Shown here: positions 34,899 to 46,740 of the stretch, piece after piece
How positions within the stretch are numbered: the first letter of the stretch is position 1
Layout of the letters: each line of letters opens with the position of its first letter
DNA from: Bidens hawaiensis
Lineage: Eukaryota > Streptophyta > Magnoliopsida > Asterales > Asteraceae
Length of the DNA stretch: 64,000 bases
Direction: 5' to 3'
NCBI GenBank assembly: GCA_021521415.1
Contig: JAIQDT010009048.1
Span: forward strand, 1-64,000
The notes under the pieces: model-generated
Seen by the model: the letters and a program-made list of their open reading frames with translations, nothing else
The model's database searches: none
Told to the model about the DNA's origin: nothing
Position numbers and translations under genes: made by a program

Positions 34899-36475
34899 GT
34901 TAAGAGAAAGGAAAAGAAAGTGAGAAGAATCAAGAGGAAAAGAGTTTTTCTGAGTTTTTTAATGGAAAGATAGGAATGGAAAGAAAAAGGGCTCAAGTGT
35001 TAATTGTTTTCTCTCCAAATTGGACGGAATTAGATGGAAAGAAAAAAGAAAAGGGTTTTGAAACTTTTGATTACCATATTACCCTCAACAAATATCCACT
35101 CGTTCTGATCCCCTTCTTCCCTAAAAACTTACGAATCAAACTCTAATCCTCTTCAATTTGTTAACTATTTACCCTAGCTTCGCATTTGATTTGTTTCTTT
35201 ATCCAATTGAGTATTATTCTGGATTTGATTTACCATGTAGCCATTTCTAGCGATGAATTAGGGATTGGGGCTGGTGGTGTGAAGAAGAAGATGAACAAAC
35301 ACAAGCTGAAGGAACTCAGAAAGCGTATGCGGAGTTGTTTTTGATTTCAGCCCGGTGAGAGTTAGTTGATTTCTTATTGAATCAGACGAAAATTTTAGTT
35401 TAATTTACATATTTTTTGTGTTCATTGCTAGAATTGAATAGGTTCAATAAGTTGATTTCTTATTGAATCAGACGAAAATTTTAGTTTAATTTACATATTT
35501 TTTGTGTTCATTGCTAGAATTGAATAGGTTTAATTTACATATTTTTTCTTATTGATCTAGTTTTTGAGTTGTTTTTGTTTTTTGGACTTTTTATAAGTAT
35601 TTTTGATATGAGTTGAAGTATTATCTTCTCTTTATGATCTTTCGTTCCTGTTTAGTTAGTTGAGATTAGGAGATATGACTTCTCTTCATGGCAAAAGTAG
35701 CATAATCTGAGTGGCCTAGTTTATATATGCATAAACTATGATGAAAACCATATAGTTGCTGCACCTTGTTGTTTGATATTATTTGAGAAGTAAAGGAACA
35801 ATAAAAAGTAGACATACATGCTGAACAGAATACAACTCATAGCTCAATTTATATTGTTTTCTTTGTGACTAGAGATTATAGGTTTTAGTTGTTAAATTAT
35901 TTGAAACATTTACATGGTAATAGTATAGACGAGACATAAGGCTTCTTATAATTTTGAGTCGTTATTCGCTGTGAATCTGACTCAATAGATTACAATTGTT
36001 TCAAATGATTCTTCCAATGCCATATGTGATGAACATTAGCATAAGTGCATAACCATTAACTAATGGCCAAGCTTCTGTTATAGCAAGTTTTGTTATATAA
36101 ACGAATTTTTATGTAATGCTGCAACTATTAGGCCGCACCAGTGGGCATGTCAAAATATGGATAGTTAAAGACTAGTTTGAGACTATAGAGGTTAGAGACT
36201 AGAGAGCATAACCATCGGTACAGAAACGAATAATGAAGAATGGAATGTGATGGATTCTTTTTAATTTTACCTAAGGGTATAATGGTAAAGTTATGACTTT
36301 CTTTTCTTTTCTTTTCTTCTCAACTAGGGAACACATAAAATGTTAACTTTCCTTTCATTTCCATTTAACTGGAGAACATGAAATAACATCACTTGTTTTC
36401 CTTTCTTTTCCTTTCTTTTCTTTTTTCCTTTTCTTTCTCTCTTTAAATGAAACTCGGGAACAGAGTGTAAAATTT
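34899..36475. mobile_element. Second purine-rich MULE, possible gene capture
   Basis: The left arm (34899-35095, GAGAAAGGAAAAGAAAG) and right arm (36270-36475, TTTCTTTT... ending CGGGAACAGAGTGT) are inverted and related to the arms at 11.85 and 15.0 kb. The outermost left tip is missing where the FAR1-type MULE abuts. Between the arms a frame at about 35250-35345 reads KKKMNKHKLKELRKRMR, resembling the basic C-terminal motif of mitochondrial small-subunit protein mS38/AURKAIP1. That is a possible captured exon. Confidence 0.5.
35365..35535. repeat. 86-bp tandem duplication
   Basis: Two essentially identical copies beginning GTTGATTTCTTATTGAATCA, inside the second purine-rich MULE. Confidence 0.95.
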
Positions 36476-36667
36476 TCCTTTTTAGTTCTTAAGGATCTTT
36501 ATATAACTACAAATATGTGTATTACAACAACCCATGCTAGTTATATATGTGTGTGGGTACAAACCTTTGAGGATGGAAGGTACAAAAGAAATGTGGTTTA
36601 TAAGTGCTTTACTATTCTTGACTTTTCCACCTACCTATTTGGTATAAGTATATTAGGTTATGCGTGG

Positions 36668-37520
36668 TGGGGGGCTATAAATGGGGGCGAGTTGTGGCAC
36701 ATGGTGCCCAGTCAGCAAGGAGTGAGAATTTGTTTTTGGGGTGTAATGGTGTAGGGGCTACAAATTGGGTCCACAGTATATTTTTTTTATTTTCTTTTTA
36801 TAATTAAACTAAACAAATTAAAACCAATTTATTTAAATAATTAAATAAAAATGCATTAAAATTAAAAAGAAATACAAAAAAATACATAACTAAAAAAAAT
36901 ACATAACTAAAAATAAAAAAAAAATACACAACTAAAAAAAAACTAATATCCATAATATTCGTGCATTTTTTCAATTCGTTGTCGTTGCAATAATACGGCC
37001 TCTTCGTGTAACCCGGCCGCTTTGAGGGATTCGTATTCTTCACTCATTTCCCGCAATTTCAACACAGCGGCAATCTTTTCGTGTTGTTTGTTGCTTTCCC
37101 TCATGGTCTCGTTGAGTTCCACGACACACTTTTTGTGTTTTTTGATGATTTCTCTCAGGGTAGCGGTGAGTTCCATAGAATTCGGTTGGTTCAGGTTGTT
37201 TGTAGGATTCATTTTGTTAGATTTTTTGAAGAAGGTGTATGTTTATATAGATGTGAAATGGAGAAAAAGGATATGAAATGAATATGAAATGGATATGAAA
37301 TGGAGAATAAGGTTTATGTTTATATAGATATATAAATATATTGTTTTAATTATTATTATTTTTTATTGTTGACCGTTGTCAAACGGTCAAATTAATAAAT
37401 ATTATTATTTTCTCACAAGTTAGGCGACAATAACAATCCGCCCCGTCCCTTTTCACCCAAAAATCGCCGGGGGGGGGGGGGGGGTTGGGTAAGAATGGTA
37501 TGGCTGGTATATAATTTCTC
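36668..37520. mobile_element. Larger member of the G-run MITE family with a short ORF
   Basis: Begins GGGGGCTATAAATGGGGGCG and shares its first 110 bp with the element at 17.54 kb. It ends in CGCC followed by a run of about 18 G (37467-37485). Unlike the small copy it contains an ORF (36943-37212, minus). It is plausibly the partly deleted parent, possibly PIF/Harbinger-like, though no TSD was fixed. Confidence 0.5.
36943..37212 (-). CDS. 89-aa helical protein in a DNA transposon, function unknown
   Basis: ATG at 37212, stop at 36943. The protein is charged and probably mostly coiled coil (ELTATLREIIKKHKK through ESLKAAGLHEEAVLL) and ends HEYYGY. This pattern resembles the C-terminal helical part of the Myb/SANT or NAM-associated ORF1 proteins of PIF/Harbinger elements. 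A TATATAG box lies about 30 bp before the ATG on the same strand. The DNA-binding part is missing, so it is probably a remnant. The frame has no internal break, which is why it is listed as coding. Confidence 0.35.
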   Translation of the reverse strand: MNPTNNLNQPNSMELTATLREIIKKHKKCVVELNETMRESNKQHEKIAAVLKLREMSEEYESLKAAGLHEEAVLLQRQRIEKMHEYYGY

Positions 37521-38632
37521 ATTGTTGACTTTTCTCAATCCAAATTTAGAATAATACTCTTTTATAATCCCTTTCATCCTAGGATAAAGTTAGTTCCCTC
37601 TTTTTTCACACTGATCACTAAGTCGTGAAAGTCTTGAATTTGGTTAATGCATGTGCTCATGCACTTTGGTTAGCATGCATGCAACATCTAGGAACCAGTT
37701 TCTTTTACTTGATGGTAGACTAGACTTAACTAGTTTAAATACTCAACTAATTTAAATTTAGCATGATTAAGACTTTATTTAAATACTTGATGGTGCACCT
37801 AGGAACAAGTTTCTTTATTTAAGCTATATACTCAACTTGTTTAAATTTAGCATGATTAAGAATTAACTTTGTGTTCACCAATCGTCATGTCGGGTATTTT
37901 TGCGTGTGGCGCTGTAATTCCTATAATTACCTAACGTGTATGATATACGTGATTGAAATTTCATAGACTTTTGAAGATTTTGTTAGTGATTTTAGTGTCA
38001 CTTGCTATTTTATGTAACTGGAATAAACACGAGTGTCAATGAGAATTTAAATTATGATCTGATGCAACCGGATTTGTGCAGAGTGCACACTTGTATGTAA
38101 GACTAATTTAAATTCTATCACTAACATATTAAACGCTTTATAATATATTGATTTCAATTAATATTTATGATTTTGATTTAAGGTAATATAGATATATTAA
38201 TTAATATTAATCTAATAAAACCATATTGTTATTATATTTCTTATAGATTCCTTAGGAAACGTGGTTTTAGTTTTTTGAAATCCATAATTAGTTGGATAAG
38301 GATAACTACTTCTGGTAGTTATCAAAAACAAAGAAAATCGTTTGCTAACGACAATTTTGCATTTATGGTTTTGGTCATATATTGGCACTCTCTCGTAACA
38401 CAAACGATTTACAATTTTCAAATTTTGGACTCTGATTGATTGCCTTCAATCATAGTTGTTTTAGTAGATTGTCCCAAGAATAAAATTCGTGTAACCCAGG
38501 CAATTAGGGTCGAATTGTTAATCAAGGAAAGTGATTTCATACACGATTTACTAAATAATCCAGTCTCTATTCTTTTACAATCTTCTTTTTCTACTCTTAT
38601 TTCTAACAATCTTGATTAACAATTTCATATTC
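37521..38632. other. Flank upstream of the decayed copia; partial tandem duplication
   Basis: 37684-37765 and 37790-37862 share CTAGGAAC-AGTTTCTTT and TTTAAATTTAGCATGATTAAG, a diverged two-copy repeat. The 5' LTR of the copia at 38.6 kb should lie here, but I could not define its borders and found no TGGTATCAGAGC-type PBS. Confidence 0.4.
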
Positions 38633-39500
38633 ATGGCTGAATCTGTGAAAGAGATGACATCCAATATCAACAAATTGAACAAATTTGATGGCAACAATTT
38701 CCGTCATTAGCAGAAAAAGATGCATTTTCTGTTAACAACATTGAAGGTGGTGTGTGTGTTATCTACTCATGTTCCTGAAATTGATGAAAATTCCACACTG
38801 GAACAAGTCAGGAGGCGGAACAGGTGGGAAAAGGACGACTACATATGTCGGGGTCATATACGGAACGGTATGTCGGACTCTCTGTTCGATATTTATCAAC
38901 ATGTGGGAAGTGCAACAGAACTGTGGAATGATCTTGAATCCAAGTATATTGCAGAAGACGCATCCTCTAAAAAGTTCATAGTAAGTGATTTTAATAATTA
39001 TAAGATGGTAGATTCTCTATCCGTAATGGAACAATATAATGAACTTGTTCGTATCCTTGGTCAATTTACACAACATAATATGAATATGGACGAGTCCATT
39101 GCTGTTTCTAGTGTAATTGATAAATTACCATTTTCATGGAAAGATTATAAACATACTTTAAAACATCAAAAAAAGGAGATGTCTATGGTTCAATTGGGAA
39201 GTCATTTGCGTATTGAAGAATCTCTTCGATTACAAGAAAATGGCAATGGTAAAGGGAAAATTGAATCTGTTAAATCTGGACATCCCTCCGAACAATCTGG
39301 ACAGCCTTCTGTTCATATGGTTGAAGATAAAAAAGGCTTGTACCAACAAAGGAAAAGGGATCAAACACAAGTTTATTTCTCACAATAAACCGAATAAGAA
39401 ATATAAGGATTTGGTTTGCTGGAGATGTCACAAACCGGGACATCTGAAACGTGATTGTCGAGTCAAAATTTACAACATTGGTGGTGGAACTAGTGGGGTT
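38633..39500 (+). pseudogene. copia gag with zinc knuckle, broken
   Basis: UBN2-type gag: an N-terminal KLNKFDGNNF-like start, a LWNDLESKYI segment and a CCHC box near 39418-39460. One stop (38708) and at least one frame change (near 39350) break it. Gag forms the virus-like particle and binds RNA; this copy is not expected to. Confidence 0.7.
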
Positions 39501-40000
39501 GGTAACGGGTGTAAAGACCCGGCTTCGGAAAATGAAGGTAAATTATTAATCTTAATAATTCAGTCAAGAATTATTATTGTTCACTAATTCCTCAATCCTT
39601 TTTGTACAGGATGATGAAAATGAATGGTTGGTTGACTCGGGTGCAACAAGTCACTATTGTAAAGAGGTGTTGGTTCGAAAAATTTACACCGATAGATGAT
39701 GGATCTTTTGTCAATATGGGAGATCATTCGAGTCAACCTATATGTGGTGTTGGTGTTGTTAATATGTCTTTTACTTCTGGGGAAACTATTAAATTAGTAG
39801 ATGTGTATGTACCTAAACTTCGTAAGAATCTAGTTAGTGGTACTTGTTTAAATTGTGAAGGATACTAGCAAGTGTATGAATCTAATAAATATGTGTTATC
39901 TAAATGTGGCATGTTTATTGGTTTTGGTTATTATTGTAGTAGAAATAGAATGTTTAAATTAAATATTGATCATAAAAAAGTTCCAGTAGAGAATTCTTAT

Positions 40001-40799
40001 TGGGTCAGGCTAAACGTACCTCCCTGGTTGCTTGTCATACCCCCCTTGGAAAAACCAACTTTCATATTAACCATTGAAATCATATAATTAAAAAATTAGC
40101 ACAAAATTAAGGATTTCAGATTATTTTTTTTACAAGTTGCATTTTTTTTATGATTTCGGGTTTCGGGTTTAGGGTTTCGGGTTTAAGGTTTAGGTTTTTG
40201 GGTTTAGTGTTCGGGTTTAAGGTTTAAATTTCGGGTTTAGGGTGCAAGAGGGGGGGGGGGGGGGGTGGGGGTTACGTTTAGCAGCACCCTTAAATTTCTA
40301 CAAACTAATTAAAGACATGCTCACCTACAATTCCAGTTAGTTGTGTATTAACATTTGAAGTCAAAAAGTGAAGGATTTGATTTCATGTGTTGCATTTGGC
40401 TCACTAAGTTGCGTCAACAGGTTGATTATAGTTAAGATTAAGGTTTCAAATCTATATTAATACAATAATCATCCAAACAATAAAATAAATCATTTCAGAG
40501 TATGCATTAAAAATGTGTTAGGCTAAAATAAGAATATTATAAATATATATGCTATTAAAATTTAAAAAAAGATATTACAAATATTTACAATATTAATATT
40601 AAAAAATAAATTAATAGTAATACTTGATAGTTTTTAATTTGATATATGTAATGGAGATTATCAAGTAAAAAAAAATGTTGTAGGGACTAATATGTATATA
40701 AATAATGTTAAGAGCTAATAGTAATTGATGTAATAAGTTTAGGGGGGAGTATATTTAGTAAAAATGGTGTAAGGGGGGGGGGTACGTTTAGCAGCACCA
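40001..40799. mobile_element. DNA element inserted in the copia, TSD TAT, with telomere-like and poly-G sequence
   Basis: The ends TGGGTCAGGCTAAACGTACC and (reverse complement) TGGTGCTGCTAAACGTACC are inverted repeats. TAT is at both borders (39998-40000, 40800-40802), and removing the segment restores the copia reading across the site. A second copy of the right-hand tip lies inside at 40271-40289, so it may be two fused or nested copies. It carries degenerate TTTAGGG/TTTCGGG repeats (40153-40240) and G runs. No ORF. Superfamily not assigned. Confidence 0.75.
40153..40266 (+). repeat. Degenerate telomere-like repeats followed by a G run
   Basis: GGGTTTCGGGTTTAGGGTTT-type heptamers, then about 15-20 consecutive G interrupted once by T. 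A strong candidate for G-quadruplex formation in single-stranded DNA or RNA. Confidence 0.8.
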
Positions 40800-42723
40800 T
40801 ATTCTAATTTTATAACATCTAACACACTAGTGGTTAATGACTCTATGTTATGGCATGCTCGTTTAGGTCATGTTAATTATAGGAAAATGTATGATATGTC
40901 TAGAGATGGTTTAATTCCAGCATTTGATTTAAAAACAAAAAGTTGTAAGACTTGTATGCTCACAAAAATTACAAGAAAACCTTTTCCAAAAGTTAATAGG
41001 AAATAAGAAATACTAGAACTAGTACATAGTGATTTATGTGACTTTTATTCTACACATTCCTTAGGTAATAAAAATTATTTTATTACTTTTATTGATGATG
41101 CTACTCAGTTTTGTTATGTGTACCTTTTAAATTCCAAGATGAATCTTTGGATAAATTTAGAATTTATAAAACCGAGGTTGAATTACAATTAGGTAGATCA
41201 ATAAAATGTCTAAGAACCGACTGAGGAGGTGAGTATATGGATCGTCAATATTTTCAATCAGTTGGTATTATTCATGAAACAAGTGCTCCGTACACACCTC
41301 AATAAAACGGTATCGCTGAACGTAAAAATAGAGTTTTGAGGAAATGATCAACTCAATGCTTTCTTATTCTGGTTTAGGTAAGGGTTTTTGGGGAGAAGCC
41401 TTGTTGACATCTTGTTTTGTACTTATTAGAGTTCCAAACAAGAAAAATAAATCACCCCTTACAAGCTCTGATTCAATAAAGAACCAAATCTATCATATTT
41501 TCGAATATGGGGTTGTCGAGCTGTTGTGAAGTTACTTGAACCTAAATTAAAAACTTTGGGTGAATGTGGAGTTGATTGCATATTTATTGGTTACGCAGAA
41601 TATTCCAAAGCGTATAGGTTCTATGTTGTGTAACCTAACGATTCGATTTCGGTTAATACCGTAATAGAGTCTCGAGATGTTATTTTCGATGAAATGGGAT
41701 TTTCTTCAATTCTTAAACCTAAGGATTTGATTCCTAATACTAATGAAGGAAAAAGTTCAGGAACATCGCATGATGCAAAAGATACGAAAAATCAACCAAT
41801 TCGGAAAAGCAAAAGAGGTCGAATTGCTAAAATTTTGTTTCTGGCTATCAACTCTATTTGGTAGAAGGTTCAAGAGAAGAGGTTGGATTGAAATACTATT
41901 ATTGTTATAGTATTGAAGATGATCCAAGAACCTATCGAGAGGCTATGGAGTCTCGAGACGTAGCTTTTTGGAAAGAAGCTATAGATGATGAAATTTCATC
42001 TATTCTTGAAAATAATACTTGGGTATTAACAGATTTGCCTCCAGGTTGTAAACCACTTGGTAGCAAATGGATTTTTAAAAAGAAAATGAAAGTTGATGGA
42101 ACAATTGATAAATTCAAAGCTCGTGTGGTTATTCAAGGATTTAGACAAAAACCTGGAATAGACTATTTTGATACTTATGCACCAGCAACTAGAATATCAA
42201 TAATTAGATTATTAATTGCTTTAGTTGCTATTCACAATTTAATTATCCATCAAATGGATATTTAAACATCGTTTTTAAATGGCGATCTTGATGAGGAAGT
42301 TTACATGAAACAGCCTGAGGGATTTTTTAAGCCCGATTATGAGAACAAATTAAGTAAGCTTATCAAATCATTATATGGGCTAAAACAAGCTTCAAAACAG
42401 TGGCATCAAAAATTTGATGAAGTTATTTTATCAAATGGGTTTATACTATATCAATGTGACAAGTGTGTTTATAGTAGATTTGATGCTACTGGAGCTGGTG
42501 TAATCGTTTGCTTATACGTAGATGATATGTTGATATTTGGTACCAACCAAAATCATATAGATGAAACAAAGAAGTTGCTGTCATCAAAATTTTCCATGAA
42601 GGATATGGGGGAGGCGGATGTTATTCTTGGCAAAAGAATCAAACGGGTTAACAAAGGATTTGTTATGACTTAATCACATTATATTGAGAAAATTCTCAAT
42701 GAATTTAATTATAGTGATTGTAC

Positions 42724-43070
42724 GTGATGTACATAAAATTATACATCTTTTTAGTATCAAATAATCTCTAAAAACTGCAACTTCTATCAAATAATATAGC
42801 TCAGAAGGCTACTTATCACATTAAAATGCAATTTCAGGTAAACCCAAGCCTTAAACGAAGAAACAAGTGAAAAGACGAAGAAAAATGAAAGAAAACCCAA
42901 GAAAAACATTAACCACGCCCCCGCGCTCCAAGAACCACACCCCCATGCTTCTGAACACAAGAAAAGACGAAAATCTACAAGAAAAGACCAATTATTACGA
43001 AATTCAGTTATTACGAATTACATTATTATGAATCTGTGTAACCTTTAAAATTCAAAACTGCTTAGAAGAT
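42724..43070 (+). other. Junction DNA between copia and gypsy remains
   Basis: No copia or gypsy domain is visible. Includes short CCACGCCCCCG / CCACACCCCCATGC repeats. It may be gypsy leader or a filler piece. Confidence 0.4.
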
Positions 43071-43071
43071 C

Positions 43072-43880
43072 AGATCAAACTCGAACTCTTTCCTTTCTCT
43101 CTAAGGGGTCAGGCCCTGGAATGGATAGAATATCTTTCCTCCAGTTCCATCACTACTTGGGACTAGATGGTTGAACAGTTTCTCCTCAAATACTTTCCGC
43201 CTGATAAAACTGCCAAATACCGAGCCAACATTAACGGATTCCAGACCGATTATGATGAGTCGTTACACACAGCATGGGAGAGATACAAAAGTCTTCTGAG
43301 AAGATGCCCACATCATGGACTGAGCATATGGTTACACGTACAAAATTTCTTTGAGGCACAATCCAGTCAAAACAAACAGGCTATCGACCAAGTCGCCAAC
43401 GGAGATTTGGGATCCAAATCATTTAACGAAGCATTTGAAATCATGGAGAAGGAAGAAAAGAAGAGTTTCGCTTATAACCCACCAAGATCTACACCAACGC
43501 ATAAAAGATTGCACCACGTCGATGCCAACACTTTTGTCACCGCACAGCTTGAAGCCCTTTCTAAGAAATTCAAACTACTTCAAGCCGAACTATTAAAAAC
43601 CAAGATCACGTGTGACACCTGTGGAGGAAACCATAAGCCTAGTGAATGCAAACAAGTTATCATGGCTATGGAAGAAGTTGACTTCATCGTCAGTCAAAAC
43701 AATGTTTTCAGCAACAACTACAATCCAGGTTGGAGAAACCACCCGAATTTCAGTTGGAAAGACGGAGGTAACACTCAAACCCTACCCAGATTCGAAAAGA
43801 GACTGATGAACCAATCCTTCCAGCCTAAACTACAATTCCAAGATCAAAGTTCCAGTAGCCATCAAAATCCGAACTACTAA
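43072..43880 (+). pseudogene. gypsy gag, 5'-truncated
   Basis: Starts inside the domain (LFPFSLRGQALEWIEYL), then a stop at about 43167 and a long frame with EQFLLKYFPPDKTAKYR, typical of Athila-type gag. A zinc knuckle-like CDTCGGNHKPSEC lies at about 43612-43650. The N-terminal third is absent. The frame ends at 43880. Confidence 0.7.
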
Positions 43881-44467
43881 AAAATCGAAGAAATGCTGAT
43901 CCAAATCATGACCAAAACAAATGAAGCAGAGAAGAAGGCCGACTCAAGAGCCGTTGATATCAGCGGAGTATTGTTAAAACATGAAGTTGACCTTAAAAGT
44001 CAACAAGCATCATTTCAGAATCTAGAAACTCAGATCAGACTGATTGCCCGATAATTGTCTGAAAGACCACCTGACACTCTTCCAAGCAACACCATAACCA
44101 ATCCAAATGCGACAGCCAACATTGTCGCATTAAGAAGTGGCACAACCACTGTCGCCTCACCAACATCAGAACCACTCATGGAGAAGGAAGTTCCTGACAA
44201 AGCGCAGGAGATACTAGTTCCAACAGGCACCGTACAACCTAAGGAACTAGTCAGAACTTATGTTCCGCCTATTCCATACCCTGGATGGCTGAAATAGGAG
44301 AGATTGGAAGCTTAGTGTGGTAAGTTTTTAAACTCTTCAAACAACTCCACATCAACATCCCTTTCGTCAAAACCATTGCTCAAATGCCGAAACATGAAAA
44401 TTTTCTCAAAGATGCTAACCAACAAAAGGAAGCTGGATGAGCTATCACATGTCACACTGAGTGAAGA

Positions 44468-45091
44468 ATGGTCAGCTGTCCTCCAAAACAAGCTGCCATC
44501 GAAAATGACCGATCCAGGGAGCTTTACTATCCTTTGTCTCGTAGAAATTTGTCTATAAGCAATGCCCTGGCTGACCTAGGAGCTAGTATTAATTTGATAC
44601 CTTATGCGGTTTTTGCAAAACTAGGGATAGGAGAACCAAATCCCACCCGCATGAGCATTAAGTTAGCTTACCGATCCGTCAAATACCCTCGGCACATTGT
44701 TGAAAACATGCTTGTCAAAATTGACAATATTGTTTTCCCACTAGATTTGGTAATTCTAGATACGGAGGAAGACAAAAGTGTACCTCTGATATTAGGAAGA
44801 CCCTTCTTAGCCACTGCAAAGGCTATCGTTGACGTTTGCACCGACAAACTCACTCTCAGGGTCAACGAAGAGGCTATCACTTTTGACTTAGCAAAATCTA
44901 TGCAACATCCACAACATCACGATGACACGTTATACTGTGTAGACATCATCGATTCTATCATGAGTTACTATATGTGGAAGTCTTCCCTTAATACCTCATT
45001 AGAAACACAAATCTTAACTGACACTATTACCAAACCCATTTCAGAAAACGATAATCTCAATACTGTCAACAACATTCAGGAAACATCATAA
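44468..45091 (+). pseudogene. gypsy aspartic protease region
   Basis: Retropepsin-like fold. The active-site triad is in a LADLGASINLIP context, so the usual DSG is DLG as is common in plant gypsy elements. A conserved LILGRPFLATAKAIVDV segment follows. It cuts Gag-Pol in an active element. No start codon belongs to it naturally; it is part of a broken polyprotein. Confidence 0.7.
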
Positions 45092-45219
45092 GTAGTATGT
45101 GAGATAACTGAATGTAACGCAAAATCAAAACCATCAATCGAAGAACCACCAGCCTTAGAGTTAAAAGAACTACTAAACCATCTCGAATACGCCTTTCTAT
45201 AAAAAGACTCTCAACTCCC

Positions 45220-46740
45220 AGTAATTATTTCATCTCACCTTTCTAAAGAAGAGAAAGACGAACTTCTTAAGGTTCTTAAGAACCATAAGAAGGCTATCGT
45301 ATGGAAGATCATGAATATCAAGGGAATTAGTCCCTCCTTTTGTACTCATAAAATTCTCATGGAGATAAAATATAAACCCGTGAACCAACATCAAAGACGT
45401 CTCAATCCCAACATGCAAGATGTGGTGAAGAAGGAAGTAATCAAGCTCCTTGATGCCAGATTAATCTACCCAATCTCAGATTCACCTTGGGTTAGTCCAG
45501 CTCAATTAGTACCCAAGAAGGGAGGAATGATAGTTGTAATGAACGGGAAGGACGAGCTAATACCAATGAGGACCATCACAGGCTGGTGAGTTTGCATTGA
45601 TTACCGGAAGCTTAATGACGCCACAAGAAAAGATCATTTTCCACTTCCTTTTATCGATCAAATGCTTGAACGTTTATCTGGAAAAATGTTCTACTGTTTT
45701 CTTGATGGATTTGTTCTACTGTTTTCTTGATGGATTCTCCGGATACTTTCAAATTCCCATTGCTCCTAAGGATCAGGAGAAGACCACCTTTACATGTCTG
45801 TATGGAACTCGCCTACCGAAGAATGCCATTTGGACTATGTAATGCTCAAGCCACCTTCCAACGTTGCATGGTGGCCTTCTTTCATTAAATGATCGAACAC
45901 TCTATGGAAGTTTTCATGGACGACTTATAAGTCTGTGGAGATTCCTTCAATCATTGTCTGAAAAACCTAGACATAATGTTAGCTAGGTGTGATGAAGTAA
46001 ACTTAGTACTCAACTGGGAAAAATGCCACTTTATGGTCAAAGAGGGCATTGCTCTCGGTCACAAGATATCCCAAGTAGGACTAGAAGTTGATAGGGCCAA
46101 AATAGAAACCATATCCAAACTGCCACCACCAACTTCAGTCAAAGCCATTAGAAGTTTTCTACGTCACGCATGATTTTATGGTCGTTTCATAAAAGTCTTC
46201 TCCAAAATTGCTAGACCTATGACCATACTTTTGGAGAAAGACGCACCATTTGTCTTCTCTGAAGAATGTGTTGAATCGTTCAACATATTGAAAGACAAAT
46301 TTTTCAACGCATCAATCACGACTACACCCAATTGGACCCTTCCATTCGAGATATGTGCAATGCAAGTGACTTTGCAGTTGGAGCCATACTCGGACAACGC
46401 AAAGAAAAACATTTTCACCCGATTTACTATGCTAGTAAAACTCTAAATGATGCATAAGAAATTACACCAGAACAAAAAAAGAGTTATATCAGTAGTCTTT
46501 GCCTTTGAAAAATGTAGATCCTACCTAGTTCTTTCCAAAACTATAGTTTACACCGATCATGCCGCCATACGATACCTCTTCAACAAGCAGGATGCCAAAC
46601 CTAGACTTTTCCGATGGATTCTCTTACTCCAATAATTTGACATAGAAGTCAAAGACAAGAAAGGAGCAGAGAATGTAGCCGCATACCATCTCTCACGCTT
46701 GGAATGGCCAGCTTCTAAATAACATCACAAGGAAATTATC
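45220..46740 (+). pseudogene. gypsy reverse transcriptase and RNase H, broken
   Basis: RT blocks in order: PVNQHQRRLNPNMQDVVKKE, SPWVSPAQLVPKKGG, CIDYRKLND, FLDGFSGYFQI and FMDD (about 45915), the last followed at once by a stop. RNase H region at 46180-46690 ([11 protein letters not shown]). A roughly 30-bp duplication (GTTCTACTGTTTTCTTGATG) at 45692-45735 and several stops break the frame. Confidence 0.75.

Larger units (their letters stand above)
39600..42675 (+). pseudogene. copia pol fragments (protease, integrase, RT), broken
   Basis: The protease active-site DSGA is kept. The integrase zinc-binding HxxxH/CxxC region is kept but interrupted by the 0.8-kb insertion upstream. The integrase core has stops near 41005, 41222 and 41304. 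RT spans 41858-42673 with one stop at about 42263 and retains the catalytic YVDD. Many independent breaks show long inactivity. Confidence 0.75.
38633..42723 (+). mobile_element. Decayed Ty1/copia retrotransposon, gag to RT
   Basis: Domains follow copia order. Gag starts at 38633 and has an in-frame TAG at 38708. The zinc knuckle CWRCHKPGHLKRDC is at about 39418-39460, protease WLVDSGATSHYC at about 39624, the integrase His-Cys region LWHARLGHVN at about 40850, and integrase core fragments at 41.0-41.5 kb. RT runs from about 41900, with LIKSLYGLKQAS and YVDDML at about 42520. Several frame changes and stops separate the pieces. An 0.8-kb element was inserted at 40001. The sequence breaks off within RT at about 42723, where gypsy-related DNA starts. 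RNase H and 3' LTR are not seen. Confidence 0.85.

Noticed and set aside
38720..42673. Individual copia frames as separate genes
   Set aside because: They are pieces of one decayed polyprotein in domain order, broken by stops, frame changes and an insertion.
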